A stretch of DNA of 7,156 nucleotides, from NCBI GenBank assembly GCA_900543345.1, contig UQRJ01000153.1, forward strand, positions 1 to 7,156, read 5' to 3'. The notes under the pieces were generated by a model, which saw nothing but the letters and a program-made list of their open reading frames with translations, had not been told where the DNA came from and made no database searches. Both the position numbers and the translations under genes were made by a program. Origin of the DNA: an uncultured Sporolactobacillus sp. (lineage in GTDB: Bacteria > Bacillota > Bacilli > Bacillales > Sporolactobacillaceae). Positions 1 to 4,645 of the stretch are shown here, in pieces (the first letter of the stretch is position 1; each line of letters starts with the position of its first letter).

Positions 1-34
1 GTCTCGTGGGCTCGGAGATGTGTATAAGAGACAG
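1..34 (+). other. Nextera transposase adapter (artefact)
   Basis: The first 34 bases match the Illumina Nextera read-2 transposase adapter. Bases 16-34 are the 19-base Tn5 mosaic end AGATGTGTATAAGAGACAG, preceded by the GTCTCGTGGGCTCGG tag. This is library sequence left on a contig end, not part of the genome and not a natural Tn5 insertion. Genomic sequence starts at about base 35, and no gene should be called across this junction. Confidence 0.98.
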
Positions 35-71
35 AGATCGCTTACTGAATGATATTTTTTTAAAAAATGCC

Positions 72-100
72 TGAGTATCAGTAGTTAATACTGATACTCA
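72..100. repeat. 12-bp perfect inverted repeat, possible terminator of the ZIP gene
   Basis: TGAGTATCAGTA (72-83) and its exact complement TACTGATACTCA (89-100) flank a 5-base spacer. Read on the minus strand, the hairpin is followed after GGCA by six T residues. It could therefore end the leftward transcript of the ZIP gene about 150 bases after its stop codon. The right arm also overlaps the Fur-type box at 92-106, so the repeat could instead be an operator. The stem is AT-rich, so terminator strength is uncertain. Confidence 0.5.
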
Positions 101-106
101 TTATCA
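92..106. promoter_or_regulatory. Fur-type box (7-1-7)
   Basis: TGATACT-C-ATTATCA matches the 7-1-7 Fur consensus TGATAAT-N-ATTATCA at 13 of 14 defined positions. It fits PerR (TTATAATNATTATAA) and Zur (TCGTAATNATTACGA) consensus sites less well. More Fur-like half-sites lie just to the right (132-163). The regulated gene is unclear. The ZIP gene ends, rather than begins, on this side, so the target is probably a leftward gene lost beyond the contig edge. I found no convincing -35/-10 pair around it. Confidence 0.5.
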
Positions 107-131
107 ACTATGTGGTAACTGAAATGAATCA

Positions 132-163
132 TTATTATCAAATAAAAAGATAAATGATAATAA
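132..163. repeat. Inverted pair of Fur-like half-sites
   Basis: TTATTATCA (132-140) and its exact complement TGATAATAA (155-163) are separated by 14 bases. Each contains the ATTATCA/TGATAAT half of a Fur box, and GATAAATGATAAT (149-161) adds an overlapping direct half-site. With the box at 92-106 this forms a cluster of metal-regulator-like sites in about 70 bases. The region is very AT-rich, so some of the similarity may be chance. Confidence 0.4.
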
Positions 164-202
164 AATTAGAAAAAACCTGCATGGCATGTAAAAAACATCG
201 GC

Positions 203-218
203 TTAAAGACGTCTTTAA
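203..218. repeat. 16-bp perfect palindrome
   Basis: TTAAAGACGTCTTTAA is its own reverse complement. It lies about 32 bases beyond the stop of the ZIP gene. Read on the minus strand, a T6 run follows 7 bases later, so it might add to transcript termination, but the stem would be only 6 bp around an ACGT loop. It could also be a dimeric regulator site. No function is assigned. Confidence 0.35.
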
Positions 219-249
219 CTATTGGAAAATGGGGAGAGACTGCATCGAT

Positions 250-1059
250 TCATCCGAGTGCCACGTCGAGAACCATCATTACGGAGAAACCAATCATGGT
301 GGCGGTAGTGGCAAGGTCGGTTGATCCATGTCGCTGTGATTCGGGGATCAGTTCCTCGACGACAACAAAAATCATTGCTCCGGCGGCGAAAGCCAGTGCG
401 TACGGAAGCACAGGAGAAACGGCCACCACAAGTGCGGCGCCGATCACGGCAAAAATCGGTTCGACGAGTGCGGAAAGTTGTCCGTACCAGAAACTGCGGA
501 TGCGCGAAAGTCCTTCACCGCGCAATGGGATGGATACGGCTGCCCCTTCCGGAAAGTTCTGGATGCCGATACCGAATGCCAGCGTTAAGGCGGCGGCGAG
601 CAGTTCGAGGTTGCCGGAGACGATCGCGCCGAATGCAACGCCGACAGCTGCCCCTTCCGGAATATTATGAATGGTAATCGACAGAACGAGTAAAATAATT
701 TTCCGCAGCCGCGTTTTCGGACCCTCTTTTTCGGAAAGTGGAAAACCGAAATGTAAATGAGGAATCAATCGATCGATCAAACGAAGAAAAACACCGCCGA
801 GCAAGAAACCGACGACAGCCGGGACAAAGGCGAAGGCTCCCATTCCGGCGCTTCGTTCGATTGCCGGGGCCAGCAGTGACCAAAAACTGGCGGCAACCAT
901 CACTCCTGCCGCAAAACCGAGCATCATATTGGTCATTTTTCGGTTCATTTCCTTATAAAAGAAAACGAGCGAAGCGCCGGCCGCCGTGCAGAGCCAGGTG
1001 AACAGTCCGGCCAGCAGAGCGAGAAGGATGGGATTGAGGGTTGAGAGAGTGTGGAACAA
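250..1059 (-). CDS. ZIP family divalent metal transporter
   Basis: This 269-residue integral membrane protein of the ZIP family (GufA/ZupT-like branch) would move Zn2+ or related divalent metals, usually into the cytoplasm. The family's metal-site motifs are present: HNIPEG at residues 131-136 and the matching QNFPEG at 167-172 in consecutive helices, E200-P201, and EELIPE at 235-240. About eight hydrophobic segments are visible, with a short charged loop at 109-120 between the third and fourth. Length fits the family. The start is TTG at 1059-1057, chosen because AAGGAG (1074-1069) lies 9 bases upstream and the N-terminus runs directly into the first helix. It is transcribed away from mntH, from the promoter at 1094-1123. 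Metal specificity cannot be read from sequence; family membership is secure. Confidence 0.93.
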   Translation of the reverse strand: MFHTLSTLNPILLALLAGLFTWLCTAAGASLVFFYKEMNRKMTNMMLGFAAGVMVAASFWSLLAPAIERSAGMGAFAFVPAVVGFLLGGVFLRLIDRLIPHLHFGFPLSEKEGPKTRLRKIILLVLSITIHNIPEGAAVGVAFGAIVSGNLELLAAALTLAFGIGIQNFPEGAAVSIPLRGEGLSRIRSFWYGQLSALVEPIFAVIGAALVVAVSPVLPYALAFAAGAMIFVVVEELIPESQRHGSTDLATTATMIGFSVMMVLDVALG

Positions 1060-1093
1060 CGGATCGCACTCCTTTTTTCAAGCCTTTTTTATT

Positions 1094-1123
1094 ATTGTAC
1101 CCTATGGCCGAAGGAAGCGGCAA
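1094..1123 (-). promoter_or_regulatory. Putative promoter of the ZIP gene
   Basis: On the minus strand TTGCCG (1123-1118) is followed after 18 bases by TACAAT (1099-1094), a good -10 with a moderate -35. Transcription would start near 1087, leaving a short leader that holds the AAGGAG ribosome binding site. The promoter lies back to back with that of mntH, about 85 bases away. Confidence 0.55.
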
Positions 1124-1208
1124 TGATGACCGACCATAAAAGTGAATGCCGCTAAATAAAGGTAGCAGATCACAACAATTTTTTTACATAGAAAAAAATA
1201 TTTTTAGG

Positions 1209-1237
1209 TTGCTATTCGAAATGAAGAGATGTATATT
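1209..1237 (+). promoter_or_regulatory. Putative promoter of the mntH-usp operon
   Basis: TTGCTA (1209-1214) is followed after exactly 17 bases by TATATT (1232-1237). Upstream, 1179-1206 is made of A and T tracts that could act as an UP element. The predicted start near 1244 gives a leader of about 420 bases before mntH. A TTTTTAGGTT sequence (1201-1210) abuts the -35 and resembles one half of the staphylococcal-type MntR site, but the second half is missing, so I do not call an operator. Confidence 0.6.
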
Positions 1238-1301
1238 AGATCCAGGAATTAAAGTTGCACTAGATAAACATTAGTTCCTTCATATAAGAGAGGCGATCAT
1301 C

Positions 1302-1376
1302 ATGCGGAATAGGTATGAAAAGGCACTCAATTACTGCTGTGTTTCCGGCGAAACATTCTGCAGGAAGGCACCTTAG
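1302..1376 (+). CDS. Possible 24-residue leader peptide, Cys-containing
   Basis: A short frame of 24 codons begins at ATG 1302 and stops at TAG 1374-1376. The ribosome binding site AGAGAGG (1287-1293) is strong and sits 8 bases before the ATG, better than that of mntH itself. The peptide is basic and has three Cys in its second half (NYCCVSGETFC). It is the first frame on the predicted mntH mRNA, 286 bases before mntH. It may be a regulatory leader peptide, or the 5' stub of a decayed gene that once used this promoter. I know no homologue. Translation is likely from the site alone; function is unknown. Confidence 0.4.
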   Translation: MRNRYEKALNYCCVSGETFCRKAP

Positions 1377-1662
1377 GTCTCATTTAAACGATCGCAGCTT
1401 ATGTGGGGCTGGCAGTGATCGGGGTGCCGAATCGTTAATGACAGCATTCGAAATAATTGATTTTTTAAATGATCCGGTTTGGCATGGTAAAGATTTCCTC
1501 ATGACTTTGCCATTACACTTGGGAAGAATTCATGGCCATGGCAATAATTTGACGGAATCCGGTTTTTGATATGGCCATGGTTTCTGCCGTAAACGCTCGG
1601 TGAGTTGTACGTCATTGCCGGGCAAGTACATGAGGCCGTAAAAATACGAAAGGTGTGAAATC
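1377..1662 (+). other. Long untranslated leader of mntH with potential hairpins
   Basis: These 286 bases between the short peptide frame and mntH hold no gene I can support. Several pairings are possible: TTGCCAT (1507-1513) with ATGGCAA (1538-1544), the self-complementary ATGGCCATGG at 1532-1541 and again at 1571-1580, TTGC/GCAA around 1615-1624, and CGTA/TACG (1637-1648) directly before the mntH ribosome binding site. No clear intrinsic terminator was found, and the region does not look like the yybP-ykoY manganese riboswitch. It could be a structured regulatory leader or the remains of a gene. Confidence 0.45.
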
Positions 1663-3036
1663 ATGAGTGAGTTAGCTAAAGCAAACAATAAGCAGCATCA
1701 TAAATTGATTGAGTATGCGAACGGTCCGAGTCTGGAGGAAATCAACAGTACGGTACCCGTTCCGAAAAATGCATCGTTTTGGCGGAATCTGGCGGCTTTC
1801 GCCGGTCCCGGTGCGCTGGTCGCCGTCGGCTATATGGATCCCGGTAACTGGGTCACGTCGATTGGCGGCGGTGCGAAATACGGTTACCTGTTGATTTCGG
1901 TCATCTTAATTTCCAGCCTGATTGCCATGCTGCTGCAATATATGGCGGCTAAACTGGGCATTGTCACCCAGATGGACTTGGCTCAGGCAACGCGTGCGCA
2001 TACGGGAAAAGTATTGGGTTATGTTCTTTGGCTGACCACCGAGGCGGCGATTTGCGCGACCGATATCGCCGAAGTCATCGGCGGCGCCATTGCGCTGCAA
2101 TTACTGTTTCACATTCCACTGGTCATTGGCGTGTCGCTGACCGTGCTTGATGTATTATTATTGCTCTTATTAATGCAGGTCGGTTTCCGTAAAATCGAAG
2201 CCATTGTCGTGTCGCTGATTGCGGTTATCCTTTGCGTGTTTGTCTATGAAGTAGCGATTTCCAATCCCAGTATCGCTGCTATTTTCTCCGGATTCATCCC
2301 CAAAGCCGATATTGTTCATCCCGGGCAGTTAACTTTGGCCTTAGGCATCGTCGGTGCGACGGTCATGCCGCACAATCTCTACTTGCACTCATCCATTGCC
2401 CAGTCGCGCAATATCGATCATAATGATGAAAAGGACGTGGCCAAAGCGGTCAAATTTGCCACCTGGGATTCCAACATTCAACTGTCTTGTGCCTTTGTCA
2501 TTAATTGCCTGCTGTTGATTCTGGGGGCGGCGCTATTCTTCGGCCACGGCCAGGGCCTGGGCACATTTACGTCGCTGTTCAACGCACTGCAGGATAATAA
2601 AATGGCCGGGGCGGTGGCCAGTCCGGTTTTAAGTATCCTGTTTGCGGTTGCGTTGCTGGCATCCGGCCAGAACTCAACGATTACCGGTACGTTGACCGGG
2701 CAAGCTGTCATGGAAGGTTTCATTCATATGAAGATGCCGCTGTGGGCGCGGCGTCTGGTGACTCGCCTGATTTCCGTAATTCCCGTACTGATCTGCACGA
2801 TTATTTATAAAGGCGAGGAAAGCGCAATGGACAACCTACTGACGAACTCGCAGGTGTTCCTGTGCATTGCGTTGCCGATTTCGATGATCCCACTTGTCTA
2901 TTTTACCAGTTCGAAAAAAATCATGGGCGAACGCTTTGCCAATAAAATGTGGGTGTCGGTTCTTGGATGGATCTGCACGATTGTATTGACTATTTTAAAC
3001 TTGAAACTTGTCTGGCAAATTATTACGTCACTGTAA
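1663..3036 (+). CDS. mntH: Nramp family Mn2+/H+ symporter MntH
   Basis: This 457-residue membrane protein of the Nramp family imports Mn2+ (and to a lesser extent Fe2+ and other divalent ions) with protons. The DPGN metal-binding motif of helix 1 is at residues 59-62 and the MPHN motif of helix 6 is at 235-238. D59, N62, A232 and M235 match the known metal ligands of bacterial Nramp transporters. The conserved helix-3 stretch (TEAAICATDIAEVIGGAIAL) lies at 126-145. About eleven helices and a hydrophilic N-terminal tail of some 40 residues are visible, typical of lactobacillar members. The ATG at 1663 has GAAAGGTG at 1648-1655, 7 bases upstream. It forms an operon with the following stress protein gene (26-base gap) and faces away from the ZIP gene. 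Confidence 0.97.
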   Translation: MSELAKANNKQHHKLIEYANGPSLEEINSTVPVPKNASFWRNLAAFAGPGALVAVGYMDPGNWVTSIGGGAKYGYLLISVILISSLIAMLLQYMAAKLGIVTQMDLAQATRAHTGKVLGYVLWLTTEAAICATDIAEVIGGAIALQLLFHIPLVIGVSLTVLDVLLLLLLMQVGFRKIEAIVVSLIAVILCVFVYEVAISNPSIAAIFSGFIPKADIVHPGQLTLALGIVGATVMPHNLYLHSSIAQSRNIDHNDEKDVAKAVKFATWDSNIQLSCAFVINCLLLILGAALFFGHGQGLGTFTSLFNALQDNKMAGAVASPVLSILFAVALLASGQNSTITGTLTGQAVMEGFIHMKMPLWARRLVTRLISVIPVLICTIIYKGEESAMDNLLTNSQVFLCIALPISMIPLVYFTSSKKIMGERFANKMWVSVLGWICTIVLTILNLKLVWQIITSL

Positions 3037-3062
3037 TGTCTGACTAAATGGAGGACTTAGTA

Positions 3063-3497
3063 GTGGAAGCAGAAGATTTTTCACACATCCTGGTCGGTGT
3101 CGACGACTCGGCCGATGCGCAACTGGCATTTCGCTATGCCATGCATCGCGCAAAAGCGGATCAGGCAGAACTGACGATCGTATCGATACTGGAAAAGGGC
3201 GACATGAATGTGTATCAGGCGCTGAATAAAGATTATATTCACGGGAAAAGAGAAGATTTAGAAAAACGCGTGCAGGTTTATCGTAAGACTGCTCTGAATT
3301 ACGGAGTGACAAAGGTTAAGACGATTGTTTCCGAGGGGGAACCGGGCGAAACGATTGTCAAAGACATCATTCCGCATACCAATGCCGATCTGTTGATCAT
3401 CGGTTCCGAGGATAAGCGGGGAATTTCCAGGCACTTTGGTTCGCAGGCAGCTTACATGGCCAAGTATGCTACCATTTCAGTACTTGTGGTTCGCTAA
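3063..3497 (+). CDS. Universal stress protein, UspA family
   Basis: This is a cytoplasmic UspA-fold protein of 144 residues. It starts with the family's first strand (HILVGVDDSADAQLAF, about residues 8-23) and ends with the SVLVVR strand. The nucleotide-binding loop is at about 114-127 (GSEDKRG, then FGS). The second Gly of the usual G-2x-G-9x-G(S/T) motif is replaced by Asp, so ATP binding is uncertain. I chose the GTG at 3063 rather than an in-frame ATG at 3048, because the GGAGG at 3050-3054 would lie inside the longer form and is spaced 8 bases from the GTG. It is co-transcribed with mntH; pairing of Nramp and Usp genes is common in lactobacilli. A role in stress linked to metal uptake is inference. 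Confidence 0.9.
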   Translation: MEAEDFSHILVGVDDSADAQLAFRYAMHRAKADQAELTIVSILEKGDMNVYQALNKDYIHGKREDLEKRVQVYRKTALNYGVTKVKTIVSEGEPGETIVKDIIPHTNADLLIIGSEDKRGISRHFGSQAAYMAKYATISVLVVR

Positions 3498-3500
3498 AAC

Positions 3501-3546
3501 GACGAAGGCGGGAAGCGCGGTGAGCGGCTGTCCCCGCCTTTTTCGT
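3501..3546 (+). terminator. Intrinsic terminator of mntH-usp
   Basis: AAGGCGGG (3505-3512) pairs with CCCGCCTT (3533-3540), with further pairing of the outer ACGA/TCGT bases, and the stem runs into a T tract (3539-3543). It begins just after the usp stop codon (3495-3497). This closes the operon and separates it from the ImmA-like gene downstream. Confidence 0.88.
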
Positions 3547-3607
3547 GCACTGAATCCGTATCGCCGAATCGATATCTGAATTGACCCAACAAGGAGGTGG
3601 GATCCGT

Positions 3608-3997
3608 GTGATCGGAAACGTAGCAACGTATGTAGCGGCTTTGATCGAACGCATGTCAAAACAGGAAAGATTTTCATTTCCGATAGATCCGCGACACATC
3701 GCCAGCCGGGAGGGTATCGCGATCGATCATGCCGACTTTTCATTTACTGATCTTTTCGGCATTATCCGGAAAAATAGTCATCGAACCATTTTTTATCTGG
3801 CGCAAGGCGAGGCGCCGAATGAAGAACGATTTTTGATCGCTCATATGCTTGGTCATCATCATCTGCATCTGGGAACTACGCAATCCTTGCGTGTGTACTG
3901 TCAGTTTCACAATACCCAAGGCAATAATCACAAGCGGGAACGGGAAGCCGACCTGTTTGCCGGTCAACTGCTTATGCCCCGGGCGAGCAGCGGTTAA
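3608..3997 (+). CDS. ImmA/IrrE-type metallopeptidase homologue, altered active site, short C-terminus
   Basis: A 129-residue protein related to the ImmA/IrrE (DUF955) metallopeptidases, which usually cleave a partner repressor in phages, conjugative elements or stress circuits. The start is GTG 3608, placed 8 bases after a near-ideal GGAGGTG (3593-3599). The family core is visible: the strand before the metal site (RTIFYLA, about 59-65), then a helix with H79-M-L-G-H83 where HExxH is expected, and EREADLFAGQLLMP (about 111-124) carrying the third zinc ligand, likely E113. The catalytic Glu of HExxH is Met, so zinc may bind but peptide cleavage is doubtful. The chain stops five residues after LLMP, where relatives continue with a helical segment, so the gene may be truncated or decaying. 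No HTH repressor partner lies next to it and no clear promoter was found. Confidence 0.75.
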   Translation: MIGNVATYVAALIERMSKQERFSFPIDPRHIASREGIAIDHADFSFTDLFGIIRKNSHRTIFYLAQGEAPNEERFLIAHMLGHHHLHLGTTQSLRVYCQFHNTQGNNHKREREADLFAGQLLMPRASSG

Positions 3998-4098
3998 TTT
4001 TTCAACGGGGAAAATGACCGTTGAGCATACTTGGAAGGCGGAAAGCAATTTTAAACAGTCTCCGTTTGTTTCGGATCAAAGACGGTAATGATTCGATA

Positions 4099-4127
4099 AA
4101 GGAATCGTCCGCTAACAACGATTCTTT
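4099..4127. repeat. Orphan 10-bp hairpin
   Basis: AAGGAATCGT (4099-4108) pairs with ACGATTCTTT (4118-4127) across a 9-base loop, with one G-T pair. On the plus strand no T tract follows; on the minus strand only CCTTT is present. It may be a weak terminator for the ImmA-like gene 100 bases upstream, or a mobile repeat remnant. No second copy was seen in the window. Confidence 0.45.
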
Positions 4128-4200
4128 GTCTGGATGATGGGCAATCGCCGGCCGGAGATGCTATAAATCCTTTTGCTAAATTAGGGAAGAAATAATCAGG

Positions 4201-4236
4201 CAAAAAAAAGCCGTCGGTAAATTTTCCTGCCGACGG
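4201..4236 (-). terminator. Intrinsic terminator of the small minus-strand gene
   Basis: On the minus strand CCGTCGG (4236-4230) pairs with CCGACGG (4217-4211). A run of eight T residues follows (complement of 4202-4209). The orientation shows that a leftward transcript ends here, supporting a real transcription unit at about 4300-4460. Confidence 0.85.
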
Positions 4237-4304
4237 AATGTCTTTGCGGTTAATTAAAGGAAATAGCAATGATCGCCAATGGGTAAAAATAAAAACAGCA
4301 GGCT

Positions 4305-4463
4305 TTATCGGGCAAACAAATGACGAATACGGAAGCGCAAATCCGATTGTCGTTTTGTCCGCTCTTGTTCCTGCCGTTTTCGCTTGCGCGCGATTTCTTT
4401 AAAATATCGATCCGCTGCCTCGATGATAGATCGTTCATCTTCTTGGTACGATCGGTCAGACAT
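4305..4463 (-). CDS. Small highly charged protein, unknown function
   Basis: A 52-residue frame, rich in Arg, Lys, Glu and Gln. It opens with MSDRSYQEDERSIIEAADRY and continues through a strongly basic stretch (ARKRKRQEQERTKRQ, about 25-39) to RIRHLFAR at the end. Almost the whole chain could form one amphipathic helix or a short coiled coil, and there is no membrane segment or Cys. Codon choice resembles its neighbours. It has its own promoter (4527-4555) and terminator (4201-4236). The weak point is the start: AAAGGA is 14 bases upstream of this ATG and is better spaced for an overlapping frame starting 8 bases earlier (to 4250), whose product has a Cys-rich hydrophobic tail and looks less natural. 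I do not recognise a family. Confidence 0.5.
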   Translation of the reverse strand: MSDRSYQEDERSIIEAADRYFKEIARKRKRQEQERTKRQSDLRFRIRHLFAR

Positions 4464-4526
4464 AAAGTCATCACTGATCCTTTCATTTGATCAAATTCAC
4501 GGAAGGGAAATCCGCCCTCCGTCTAT

Positions 4527-4555
4527 ATTTTGCAACAGGGAAACATTAATGTCAA
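4527..4555 (-). promoter_or_regulatory. Putative promoter of the small charged protein gene
   Basis: On the minus strand a perfect TTGACA (4555-4550) is followed after 17 bases by CAAAAT (4532-4527), a poor -10 whose last bases fit. Transcription would start near 4520, right at a hairpin (ACGGAGGG with CCCTTCCGT, 4522-4499) that could stabilise the 5' end of the mRNA. Confidence 0.45.
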
Positions 4556-4589
4556 TAAGAAAGATAACGTCGAAGCCGGGAAAAAATAT

Positions 4590-4620
4590 AAAAAAGCAAG
4601 AGGCGTTGGCTCTTGCTTAA
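4590..4620 (-). terminator. Intrinsic terminator of the MetE-like gene
   Basis: On the minus strand AAGCAAGAG (4618-4610) pairs perfectly with CTCTTGCTT (4602-4594) across a 7-base loop. T-rich sequence follows the stem. It lies 28 bases after the stop codon at 4646-4648, so the methionine gene is a single-gene transcript. Confidence 0.88.
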
Positions 4621-4645
4621 ACTGCTGCTTATTGTTTATTCGCCG

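Larger units (their letters stand above)
3998..4304. other. Intergenic stretch without a supported gene
   Basis: About 300 bases lie between the ImmA-like gene and the small minus-strand gene. They contain the orphan hairpin at 4099-4127 and the terminator at 4201-4236. Reading the first 90 bases in the other two frames gave no convincing continuation of the ImmA-like protein, so a simple frameshift at its end is not obvious. Nothing else was recognised. Confidence 0.6.

Noticed and set aside
1..34. Natural Tn5-like transposon end
   Set aside because: The mosaic end is directly attached to the synthetic Illumina tag, so it is a library adapter.
1201..1220. MntR operator at the mntH promoter
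   Set aside because: TTTTTAGGTT matches one half of a known site type, but the expected complementary half is absent.
1315..1569. 84-codon plus-strand frame in the mntH leader
   Set aside because: It overlaps the mini-ORF that has the good ribosome binding site, has only a weak GGAAT upstream, and its product shows no domain or coherent composition.
1244..1662. Manganese (yybP-ykoY) riboswitch upstream of mntH
   Set aside because: I could not find the conserved paired loops of that class, which usually controls Mn exporters rather than Nramp importers.
3985..4088. Frameshifted C-terminus of the ImmA-like protein in another frame
   Set aside because: Neither alternative frame gave a stretch resembling the family's C-terminal helices, so no frameshift is claimed.
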